This document shows positions 1 through 5,904 of a stretch of DNA of 6,986 nucleotides, in pieces. A program made the translations under genes and the position numbers. Source of the stretch: Clostridia bacterium (lineage in GTDB: Bacteria > Bacillota > Clostridia > Oscillospirales > Acutalibacteraceae); the NCBI GenBank assembly GCA_017534365.1, contig JAFWCS010000391.1:1-6986 (forward strand), written 5' to 3'. The stretch's first letter is position 1. Every line of letters starts with the position of its first letter. The notes beneath the pieces were generated by a model. It was not told where the DNA came from and did not search any database. It saw only the letters and a list, made by a program, of their open reading frames with translations.

Positions 1-3
1 CAT
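1..3 (-). CDS. Start codon of a downstream gene, cut by the window edge (product unknown)
   Basis: The last three bases on the minus strand read ATG. They are preceded by a GAGAGG Shine-Dalgarno-like run at 11-16 with a 7-nt spacer, and they lie 15 nt after the TGA of the solute-binding lipoprotein. This is the layout expected for the next gene of the same operon. Nothing of the protein beyond Met is visible. By analogy with other peptide-uptake loci a permease of the DppB/OppB type would be a reasonable guess, but that is inference from context only. Confidence 0.45.
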
Positions 4-10
4 GATCAAA

Positions 11-17
11 CCTCTCT
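11..17 (-). promoter_or_regulatory. Ribosome binding site for the gene starting at the left edge
   Basis: The minus strand reads AGAGAGG followed by seven bases and then ATG at the window edge. It is the main evidence that another gene begins here. Confidence 0.5.
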
Positions 18-18
18 G

Positions 19-1638
19 TCAATCAAACCGTTTTGCGTTTACAAAGCTGATCGTGTTTTCTCCGCCGGAGATCGTGATATCCGCCGCGTCCTTGCCGATG
101 ACGAAGCTGCTTGCGCGGCTGTAGAGCGGATAGCAGACGCCCTGCTGGAGCAGATAGGATTCGGCGGCGAAGCAGTCCTCCAGCGCCGCGTCGTCATCCA
201 CGTCCGCGAGCAGCTGCTTCGTCAGCTGCAGAAAGGCGTCGTCCTTCAGGCGGAAGACTGCGCCCTCCGCAAACCGCGCGAGGAATTCCCCGGCGTCCGC
301 CGTGTCGGTGGTCAGGCCGGTGATCGCGAATTGATAGTCGCCCTTTGCAACGGCGGCGGAGATCTCTGCCGCCGGCAGGATCTCCAGATTGAGCGTCAGA
401 TTCAGCCCGAGCGTCTTTTGCCAGAGCTGCACCTGCCGCAGGGCCTGCCCTTCCAGAAAATCCGGGCTCAGAAGCGTGAGCGTGACGCGTTCGAGCTCCA
501 GCGTCTGCAGCGCGGCGGAAAAATGCCGCACGGCGGACGAGGCGTTGCGGCCGAGCCCGGCGGTCTGTGTGCCCGCAGCCGCGCGGAACGAGACGTTGCC
601 GGCGATGCAGGAGGCCGGCACGAAGCCGCGCTCCGGCGTGAAGCCCGCTTCTTCGGTCAGGAACAGGTCACGGTCGATGGCGCTGCACAGCGCGATGCGC
701 AGATCGCTGTTTTGCAGCAGCGCGTCGCCGCAGTTGAACAGGATGCCGTAAACGCCGTTTTGCCGGCGGGCGGCAACGGTGCAGTCCTCCGGGATCGTCG
801 CCTCCGGGGGCAGCATGGCGGCGCTCAGCGAGCCGTTTTCCAGCTTCTGCACCACGGAATCCGGATCGCCGTCAAAGGAGAACGCCACGGTGGCGGGCAG
901 CGCCTTGGAGCCGGAATAATAGCGGTTTTTCTTGATCGTCAGGCCGCTTTCGGGATCCCATGCGCTGACGTAGAACGGCCCGTTGCAGAGGATGTGCCGG
1001 TTGCTCAGGCCGTAGCGGCCGTTGGTGGCGTTGAAGAAATCCTCGTTGCAGGGCATGAAGACGCTCTCGGTCAGACGCAGGGGCAGATCCGGACAGGGCG
1101 CGGACAGCCGGAGCACAAGGGTATTGTCATCCGGGGCGGAAACGCCGAGCTGCTCCGTCGGCATCGTGCCGCGCAGCACGTCGTTCGCGTTTTCGATCAC
1201 GGCCAGCCGGTGGGCGCAGGGCGCGCCGGTCGCGGGATCCGCCGCGCGGCGCAGGGCGAACACAAAGTCCCGCGCCGTCACTTTTTCTTCAGAGAAGCGT
1301 TTATAGAACTCTTCGCCGTATTCGTTTTTCAGCACGACCGGGCAGTACCACTCCGTGCCGGGCTGCAGAAAGAAGGTCCAGGTCAGCCCGTCCTCCGAGG
1401 TTTCCCAGCGCTCGGCCAGCCCGGAGGCGGCCGTGCCGTCGGGCTGCAGGCGGGTCAGGCCTTCAAACACGTTGTTGATGATCAGCTGCGCGCCGGATTC
1501 CCCCGCGAATTGCGGGTCCAGCGTCGCGGGTGAGGCGGCGAGCGGATAATAGACCGTTTTGCCTGCGCCGTGCCCGGAGCAGGCTGCCAGGCTCAGCAGC
1601 AGCGCCGCGATCAGAAGCAGAGAACCGAACCGCTTCAT
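19..1638 (-). CDS. Peptide ABC transporter substrate-binding lipoprotein (extracellular solute-binding family 5)
   Basis: A 539-residue protein, the usual size for OppA/DppA-type binding proteins (SBP_bac_5). These capture oligopeptides, dipeptides or sometimes nickel outside the membrane and deliver them to an ABC permease. The N-terminus is a lipoprotein signal: MKR, a hydrophobic run from residue 7 to 19, and a lipobox L17-A-A-C20, so Cys20 should be lipidated and the protein anchored to the outer face of the membrane. Family landmarks follow in order: PATLDPQ (38-43), GLAERWETSEDGLTWTF (73-89), VTARDFVFALRRA (120-132), LGVSAPDDNTL (164-174), NGPF (219-222) and AIDRD (320-324). The segment between GTEWY and VTARDF (about 99-119) is longer than the short WSDGTP-type loop common in the family. 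The open frame extends upstream, but ATG at 1638 is chosen because it gives the signal peptide and has GGAGG seven bases before it. Its ATG overlaps the topB stop (ATGA). Substrate specificity cannot be read from the sequence. Confidence 0.9.
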   Translation of the reverse strand: MKRFGSLLLIAALLLSLAACSGHGAGKTVYYPLAASPATLDPQFAGESGAQLIINNVFEGLTRLQPDGTAASGLAERWETSEDGLTWTFFLQPGTEWYCPVVLKNEYGEEFYKRFSEEKVTARDFVFALRRAADPATGAPCAHRLAVIENANDVLRGTMPTEQLGVSAPDDNTLVLRLSAPCPDLPLRLTESVFMPCNEDFFNATNGRYGLSNRHILCNGPFYVSAWDPESGLTIKKNRYYSGSKALPATVAFSFDGDPDSVVQKLENGSLSAAMLPPEATIPEDCTVAARRQNGVYGILFNCGDALLQNSDLRIALCSAIDRDLFLTEEAGFTPERGFVPASCIAGNVSFRAAAGTQTAGLGRNASSAVRHFSAALQTLELERVTLTLLSPDFLEGQALRQVQLWQKTLGLNLTLNLEILPAAEISAAVAKGDYQFAITGLTTDTADAGEFLARFAEGAVFRLKDDAFLQLTKQLLADVDDDAALEDCFAAESYLLQQGVCYPLYSRASSFVIGKDAADITISGGENTISFVNAKRFD

Positions 1639-3809
1639 TTGTTTTCCTCCATCCATTTGGCAAGCTGGTCCGCCAGCGGATTGCTGACCGGCTTTTGCTT
1701 TTGCTGCCGCTGCAGATAGTTCGCAACGTCGCGCTTGCCGCCGCCGGCCGTCTGCCTGCGTTTTTCGAAATCCGAGAGCTTTTCCCGGTAGCCGCAGGCG
1801 CAGTAAAACGCGCGCTTTTCGCCGTCGCCGCGCAGCTCGAGCTTTTTGTGGCAGTTCGGGCAGCGGGCGTTGGTGATCACGCTCAGAGATTTCCGGTAAC
1901 CGCAGTCGCGGTCGCGGCAAACGAGCATGCGGCCCTTTTTGCCGTTGACCTCGAGCAGATATTTGCCGCATTGCGGGCAGGGGGTGCGGGTGACGTTGTC
2001 GTGCTGATACTCCACCGTGCCCGCGCGCACGTCCTGCACGAGGGCGGCGGCGTAGCGGCGCATCTCCTCGATGAATTTGCCGCTGTCCGCCTTGCCGGCG
2101 GCGATCAGCGCGAGCTGCTGCTCCCAGCGGGCGGTCAGCGCGGCGGCGCGCAGATCCTCCGGCACGATGCGCACGAGCTGCCTGCCCTTGGAAGTGGGGT
2201 GGATCTCCTTGCCGCGGCGTTCGATATAGAACGCGTCAAACAGTTTTTCGATGATATCCGCGCGGGTGGCGGGCGTGCCCAGCCCGCCGGCGGACTGCAG
2301 CGCGCTGCGCTCGGCGGCATTGCCGACCTCGCCGGTCGGATGCTCCATCGCGGTGAGCAGCGTCGCTTCGGTGTAGCGCGCGGGCGGCGACGTTTTGCCC
2401 GCCACGATCCGCACCGCCTCCACCGGGAGCGTCGTCCCCTGCGTGAGCGGGGGCAGAGTCTGCGCGCCGAGATCCTCCTCGGCGTCCTCCTCCTCGAGCG
2501 CCGCGTCATACAGCGCCTTCCAGCCCGGCACGCGCACGGATTTGCCCTTGGTATAGAACCGGTGCGGCCCGACGGCCAGCGTCATCTGCACCTCGTCGTA
2601 TTCAAACGGCGCGCTGAGCACGGCGAGAAACCGCCGCACGACCAGATCATAGATATGGCGCTCGTCGTTGGTCAGCCTGTTCAGATCGACGTATTGCTCG
2701 GTCGGAATGATCGCGTGGTGATCGGTCACCGCCGCGTCCTTGACGATGTATTTCGTCTGCAGCGGCTTTTGCCGCAGCAGGGCGGCCGCCCGTTCTTTAT
2801 AAGGCCCGATCGCGATCGCGCGCAGACGCTCGCCGAGCGTGGCCGCCACGTCCTTCGTGATGTAGCGCGAATCCGTGCGCGGATAGGTCAGCAGCTTGTG
2901 GGTTTCATACAGCGCCTGCATGAGCGAGAGGGTCTGCTTGGCGGAATAGCCGTATTTTTTATTCGCGTCGCGCTGCAGCTCCGTCAGATCGTAAGCGGCG
3001 GGCGGCGCCTGGAATTTATAATTCTTTTTGATTTCGGTCACGGTGGCGCGCTTGCCGCGCACGGCCTCGGCGATGCGCTGGGCGTCGGCAGGGTCGAACA
3101 TCCGCGCCTGCTGCTTCGCGTCTTTATAAATCGCCTGAAAGCTGCCGAAGGCGGCCTTGACCGTGAAAAAGTCCTTCGGGCGGAACTGCTGGATCTCTTC
3201 CTCCCGCCGCACGATCATGGCCAGCGTCGGCGTCTGCACCCGGCCGGCGGAGAGCTGCGCGCCATGCTTGCAGGTGAGCGCGCGCGTGACGTTCAGACCG
3301 ACCAGCCAGTCCGCCTCGGCGCGGCTCTGGGCGCTGTGATAGAGATTTTCATACTGCGCGCCGGGCTTGAGATTCGCAAAGCCCTCGCGGATGGCCTTGT
3401 CCGTCTGCGAGGAGATCCACAGGCGCTGCAGCGGCTTGCGGCAGCCGGCCTTCTGGAGGATCCAGCGGGCGACCAGCTCGCCCTCGCGCCCGGCGTCGGT
3501 GGCGATGATGACGGAGGAGACCTCGCTGCTGTTCAGCAGGCTGCTTACAGCGCGGAACTGCTTGCCGGTCTGCGGGATCGTGACCAGCTTCATGCGCTTG
3601 GGCAGCATGGGCAGATCCTCCATGCGCCACTGCTGATATTTCTCGTCGTAGACCTCGGGATCCGCCAGCGTGACCAGATGGCCCAGCGCCCAGGTGACGA
3701 TGTATTTGTCGCCGATCAGGCAGCCGTTGCCGCCGCGTTTGCAGCCGAGCACCCGCGCCAGATCGCGCGCGACGGAGGGCTTCTCCGCCAGCACCAATGC
3801 TTTCGCCAT
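1635..3809 (-). CDS. topB: DNA topoisomerase III (type IA)
   Basis: A 724-residue type IA topoisomerase, the usual length for Firmicutes TopB. It would pass single strands through a transient break to decatenate replication or recombination intermediates. The N-terminal TOPRIM domain starts with LVLAEKPSVAR (acidic Glu9) and has the metal-binding stretch TDAGREGEL (104-112; Asp105, Glu109, Glu111). The strand-passage domain includes LSAGRVQTPTLAMI (186-199) and the active-site tyrosine in LLTYPRTDSRY, Tyr309, which forms the 5'-phosphotyrosine link. A later conserved block is GLGTPATRADIIEKL (509-523). The C-terminus has two cysteine clusters that look like zinc ribbons: C611/C614/C631/C636 and C650/C653/C670/C672. 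A basic, Gln-rich tail follows. All catalytic features appear intact. ATG at 3809 lies 1 nt after the flavin reductase stop with GAGG six bases upstream, and the TGA overlaps the start of the lipoprotein gene. The protein could be housekeeping; nothing points to a plasmid or conjugative copy such as a mobilisation neighbour. Confidence 0.96.
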   Translation of the reverse strand: MAKALVLAEKPSVARDLARVLGCKRGGNGCLIGDKYIVTWALGHLVTLADPEVYDEKYQQWRMEDLPMLPKRMKLVTIPQTGKQFRAVSSLLNSSEVSSVIIATDAGREGELVARWILQKAGCRKPLQRLWISSQTDKAIREGFANLKPGAQYENLYHSAQSRAEADWLVGLNVTRALTCKHGAQLSAGRVQTPTLAMIVRREEEIQQFRPKDFFTVKAAFGSFQAIYKDAKQQARMFDPADAQRIAEAVRGKRATVTEIKKNYKFQAPPAAYDLTELQRDANKKYGYSAKQTLSLMQALYETHKLLTYPRTDSRYITKDVAATLGERLRAIAIGPYKERAAALLRQKPLQTKYIVKDAAVTDHHAIIPTEQYVDLNRLTNDERHIYDLVVRRFLAVLSAPFEYDEVQMTLAVGPHRFYTKGKSVRVPGWKALYDAALEEEDAEEDLGAQTLPPLTQGTTLPVEAVRIVAGKTSPPARYTEATLLTAMEHPTGEVGNAAERSALQSAGGLGTPATRADIIEKLFDAFYIERRGKEIHPTSKGRQLVRIVPEDLRAAALTARWEQQLALIAAGKADSGKFIEEMRRYAAALVQDVRAGTVEYQHDNVTRTPCPQCGKYLLEVNGKKGRMLVCRDRDCGYRKSLSVITNARCPNCHKKLELRGDGEKRAFYCACGYREKLSDFEKRRQTAGGGKRDVANYLQRQQKQKPVSNPLADQLAKWMEENK
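1646..1650 (-). promoter_or_regulatory. Shine-Dalgarno (GGAGG) that fixes the start of the solute-binding lipoprotein
   Basis: The minus strand reads GGAGGAAAACAAATG, giving GGAGG with a 7-nt spacer. It lies inside the 3' end of topB and supports the start at 1638 over longer upstream readings of the same frame. It also means the lipoprotein can be initiated on its own and not only by coupling. Confidence 0.75.
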
Positions 3810-3810
3810 G

Positions 3811-4305
3811 TTACGCCTCGCAGACCTTCAGGATCTCGCCGATAAAGACCTTGTGATAATCGCCGTTTTCATAGCATTGCGCGATCGCGGGGTCGAGAAA
3901 ACCCGCGGGGTCCATGGGCTGCACGGCGATCTTGCGGCAGACCAGCGTCAGCTTTGCCTGGGCGAAGGTCACCGTGCCGTCTGTTTCGGCGGGGGTGAGC
4001 CCGGCCGCGGCGGCTTTGTCCAGATCCCGGCCGCTTTTGGAGCCGCAGAGCGCGAGCGCCGGGCGATAGGAAGGATCGTAGAAGCTGAGCGTGAAGCGAT
4101 CCTCCCGCTCGAGGAATTCCAGCGTGTAGCGCTGCGGGCGGACGAAGACGATGGCGACGTCCTTGCCCCAGAGCTCGCCGAGCGCGCCCCAGCTGACGGT
4201 CATCATGTTGAAGCTGTCAGGCGTGCCGGCGGTCAGAAGGCCCCAGCCGTCGCTGATCAGACGCACGACGTTTTCCCGGACCTCGCGAATATCGATGGTT
4301 TTCAT
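3811..4305 (-). CDS. Flavin reductase-like FMN-binding protein (split-barrel fold)
   Basis: A 164-residue protein of the flavin reductase-like family, small cytoplasmic proteins that bind FMN and often reduce flavins or act as NAD(P)H-linked reductases. The pattern is that of the clostridial group: NMMTVSWG (33-40), a strand with VRPQRYT (55-61), FTLSFYD (71-77), the conserved CGSKSGRDLDK (87-97) followed by AGLTP, and HKVFIGEI near the C-terminus (151-158). No signal peptide or membrane segment is seen. ATG at 4305 is preceded by a purine-rich GGGGGAAG at 4311-4318. It is the first gene after the terminator and AT-rich promoter region, so it heads the transcript that continues into topB. The electron donor and physiological substrate cannot be deduced; members of this family are often annotated only as flavin reductase or flavoredoxin. 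Confidence 0.88.
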   Translation of the reverse strand: MKTIDIREVRENVVRLISDGWGLLTAGTPDSFNMMTVSWGALGELWGKDVAIVFVRPQRYTLEFLEREDRFTLSFYDPSYRPALALCGSKSGRDLDKAAAAGLTPAETDGTVTFAQAKLTLVCRKIAVQPMDPAGFLDPAIAQCYENGDYHKVFIGEILKVCEA

Positions 4306-4346
4306 GTTTGCTTCCCCCGTTCGTCAAAATGGAATCGAAAAAAATC

Positions 4347-4352
4347 ATTATA
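4347..4352 (-). promoter_or_regulatory. Candidate -10 box (TATAAT) close to the flavin reductase gene
   Basis: The minus strand contains an exact TATAAT about 42 nt before the flavin reductase ATG, which would give a leader of roughly 35 nt including its ribosome binding site. I cannot find a good -35 hexamer 16-18 nt upstream and there is no TG extension. The box also sits within a small palindrome, ATCAT-TAT-ATGAT (4344-4356), that could be an operator or simply AT-rich chance. Confidence 0.35.
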
Positions 4353-4389
4353 TGATAGAAATATAGAGAAGGACAGACTTATTTAGAAT

Positions 4390-4418
4390 AGTATATCATA
4401 TTTTTTTGTGTTTGTACA
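4390..4418 (-). promoter_or_regulatory. Candidate sigma-70-type promoter for flavin reductase-topB-lipoprotein
   Basis: On the minus strand TGTACA (4413-4418, 4 of 6 matches to the -35 consensus) and TATACT (4390-4395, 5 of 6 matches to the -10 consensus) are separated by exactly 17 nt, in the AT-rich stretch between the terminator and the flavin reductase start. Transcription would begin near 4383, leaving a leader of about 78 nt. Position and spacing are good and the -35 is moderate. A second candidate -10 lies nearer the gene, so which one is used is uncertain. Confidence 0.45.
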
Positions 4419-4451
4419 GGCGCGGATCAAATTTTCTGCGCGCAGGGCAGC

Positions 4452-4480
4452 AAAAACCGCGCGCCGGAGAGGGCGCGCGG
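4452..4480 (-). terminator. Rho-independent terminator of the upstream five-gene cluster
   Basis: The minus strand reads CCGCGCGCC, a six-base loop CTCTCC, then GGCGCGCGG: a perfect 9-bp all-GC stem (arms 4457-4465 and 4472-4480) followed at once by five T (4452-4456). It lies 20 nt after the TGA of the P-loop protein gene. It separates that transcript from the flavin reductase-topB cluster, whose promoter elements come next. No T run follows the stem on the plus strand, so it should act only leftward. Confidence 0.9.
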
Positions 4481-4500
4481 AGTTGATCTGAACAGCGCCG

Positions 4501-4995
4501 TCACCCCAGCGACGCCAGAAACCGGTCGGCTTCGGCGCGGGTGTGAAAAACGAGCACCGTTTTTTCGGGGTGGTTTGCGATCCGTTCGAGCACGGTCGGG
4601 CGGTGGACGGCGTTGTAGCTTTTTACGAAGTCAAGGAACTCCGTGTCGATCTCATCCGCCGGCTCGACCCAGGGCAGGTCCGGGCGGGCCGTGCCGCGCC
4701 GGTCGAGGACCCCGGCCAGACAGACGTCCGTCGGGTAATCCAGAAAGATGATCGTATCGCACAGCGCCATGCGCAGCTCCATCGTCGCGCCGTAGTTGCC
4801 GTCCATGATCCACGCGTCGGTCGCGCCGATCTCCAGGATTTTTTGCGTCATCTCCTCGCGGGAAACGATCGTGCGGTCCGCCCGCCAGCGGAGCAGGTCC
4901 AGCGGATAGAGCGGCAGGCCGGTGGCTGCATGCAGCGCGCGGGAAAAGACGCTTTTGCCGCTGCCCGGGCAGCCGATGACGATGACTTTTTTCAT
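4501..4995 (-). CDS. Small P-loop NTPase of the adenylate kinase/FlaR-like family
   Basis: A 164-residue cytoplasmic P-loop protein. The Walker A motif GCPGSGKS is at residues 8-15 after a hydrophobic first strand. WIMDGNY (62-68) and a hydrophobic strand ending TIIFLDYP (81-88, Asp86 Walker B-like) are typical of the group annotated as adenylate kinase or 'DNA topology modulation protein (FlaR-like)'. RRGTARPDLP (99-108) is in the lid region. It probably phosphorylates a small molecule or nucleotide, but the acceptor is not established for this family, and the protein is shorter than true adenylate kinase (about 210-220 residues). The ATG overlaps the TGA of the preceding Spx/ArsC-like gene by four bases and no clear Shine-Dalgarno is visible, so translation is likely coupled. 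It is the last gene before the terminator. Confidence 0.82.
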   Translation of the reverse strand: MKKVIVIGCPGSGKSVFSRALHAATGLPLYPLDLLRWRADRTIVSREEMTQKILEIGATDAWIMDGNYGATMELRMALCDTIIFLDYPTDVCLAGVLDRRGTARPDLPWVEPADEIDTEFLDFVKSYNAVHRPTVLERIANHPEKTVLVFHTRAEADRFLASLG

Positions 4996-5351
4996 GCGTC
5001 TGTCTGCACGGCGCGTGCATAGTCCGCTTCCCGGAAGCCGACGAGGACAAAATCCTCCGCGATCAGAAGCGGGCGCCGGACCAGCATTCCATCCGAAGCG
5101 AGCAGGGCGAACTGCGCGTCCTCGCTCATCTGCGGCAGGCGGTCCTTCAGCTGCAGCGCCTTATACTGCAGGCCGCTCGTGTTGAAAAACCGTTTCAGCG
5201 GCAAGCCGCTGCGGGCGTGCCACGCGCGCAGCTCCGCCTCGGTTGGGCGATCCTCCTTGATGTTTCGGATCTCATACGGGATGCCGTGCGCATCCAGCCA
5301 CGCCTGCGCCTTTTGACAGGTTGTGCATTTGGGGTAGCAGACAAACAGCAT
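4992..5351 (-). CDS. Spx/ArsC-family thioredoxin-fold protein (arsenate reductase-like)
   Basis: A 119-residue protein of the ArsC/Spx family, at the family's usual length. It opens with FVCYPKCTTCQKAQAWL, giving a CxxC pair Cys9/Cys12. FFNTSGLQYKAL (55-66) and LVRRPLL (90-96) are the next family landmarks, with Arg93-Pro94 at the conserved RP position. Family members are either glutaredoxin- or thioredoxin-dependent reductases or Spx-type regulators that bind RNA polymerase and sense oxidants through CxxC. Sequence alone does not separate these roles here, and no arsenic-resistance neighbours (arsB, acr3, arsR) are present, so a true arsenate reductase is not favoured. The start is well supported by AGGAGG with an 8-nt spacer. 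The stop overlaps the start of the P-loop protein gene. Confidence 0.87.
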   Translation of the reverse strand: MLFVCYPKCTTCQKAQAWLDAHGIPYEIRNIKEDRPTEAELRAWHARSGLPLKRFFNTSGLQYKALQLKDRLPQMSEDAQFALLASDGMLVRRPLLIAEDFVLVGFREADYARAVQTDA

Positions 5352-5359
5352 CGCAAAGT

Positions 5360-5365
5360 CCTCCT
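5360..5365 (-). promoter_or_regulatory. Consensus Shine-Dalgarno AGGAGG of the Spx/ArsC-like gene
   Basis: The minus strand reads AGGAGGACTTTGCGATG, a full AGGAGG with an 8-nt spacer. It is the strongest ribosome binding site in the window and fixes the start at 5351. Confidence 0.8.
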
Positions 5366-5409
5366 TTTTTCTTTTTCACCGCGTCGCGCGGGGGCGTCGG
5401 CTTGATTTT

Positions 5410-5853
5410 TCACAGCCACTGCACGAACGCCGTTTTGTCGGTGCAGTTGAAGCCGGCCTTTTGATAAAACGCCAGCGTGCCCGCATCCTTCGCGCCGGTG
5501 AGCAGCATGATTTTATAGCAGTTTTCTCTTTGGGCGAGCGCTTTCGCAAACCGCAGGCAGGCCGAAGCATAGCCCCGTTTTCTGTAGTCGCGATGCGTGA
5601 CGACGTTTTCGATCAGCGCGAAGGGCCGGACGTTTCGCGTCAGATTCGGAACGATTACGCAGACGGCGGAAGCCACCGGCCGGCCGTCTTCCTCCGCAAC
5701 GATGATATGGTAATTTTTGTCGTTCATGATTGCCGCCCATGCGTCGGCTAGGACGGCATCCCGCGCCGGCAGCGCCGTTTCGTGCAGGTGCAAATACAGC
5801 TCCAGCAGCGCGTCCAGCTCGTTTTCTCTGATTTCTCTGATGATCATTTTCAT
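5410..5853 (-). CDS. GNAT family N-acetyltransferase
   Basis: A 147-residue single-domain GNAT protein, which transfers an acetyl group from acetyl-CoA to an amine. Motif A is clear: ENVVTHRDYRKRGYASACL (82-100), with the pyrophosphate-binding R-x-x-G-x-A signature as Arg91-Lys-Arg-Gly94-Tyr-Ala96. Motif B is FYQKAGF (129-135). N-terminal residues 4-20 form the usual first strand and helix. The acceptor is unknown: it could be a small molecule, an antibiotic or a protein. Two in-frame ATGs compete (5853 and 5847, residues 1 and 3). The first has AGGG 7 nt upstream, while GGTGA sits about 7 nt before the second, so the start could move by two residues. It lies 51 nt after the S66 peptidase gene and 58 nt before the Spx/ArsC-like gene, with no terminator in either gap. 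Confidence 0.9.
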   Translation of the reverse strand: MKMIIREIRENELDALLELYLHLHETALPARDAVLADAWAAIMNDKNYHIIVAEEDGRPVASAVCVIVPNLTRNVRPFALIENVVTHRDYRKRGYASACLRFAKALAQRENCYKIMLLTGAKDAGTLAFYQKAGFNCTDKTAFVQWL

Positions 5854-5904
5854 TTCACCGCCCTGAGATTCTGTGCGTTTCTGCCGGATTTATCTGCCGC
5901 GATC

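Noticed and set aside
331..1533. A 400-codon plus-strand open frame opposite the solute-binding lipoprotein gene.
   Set aside because: It is a shadow of the real minus-strand gene, with biased composition and no family signature.
1639..1971. An upstream 111-codon extension of the solute-binding protein frame.
   Set aside because: The extension is Arg-rich shadow sequence of the topB 3' end. The signal peptide, lipobox and GGAGG all point to the start at 1638.
1530..3845. A very long open frame (771 codons) on the plus strand opposite topB.
   Set aside because: It runs almost exactly opposite a clear topoisomerase gene in GC-rich DNA, where antisense frames are poor in stops. Its translation is Arg/Ala/Leu/Gly-rich and low in complexity, with no recognisable domain.
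4501..4995. A possible functional link between the 'DNA topology modulation (FlaR-like)' P-loop protein and the nearby topoisomerase III.
   Set aside because: The name is historical, the sequence looks like a small-molecule kinase, and a strong terminator separates the two genes.
4992..5351. An arsenic-resistance locus, suggested by the ArsC-like protein.
   Set aside because: No arsenite pump, ArsR regulator or related gene is present, and many ArsC-fold proteins are Spx-like or of unknown role.
5354..5409. A terminator between the GNAT and Spx/ArsC-like genes, suggested by GC-rich and A-rich runs.
   Set aside because: On the minus strand the GC-rich run does not form a clean stem and is followed by A runs instead of T runs.
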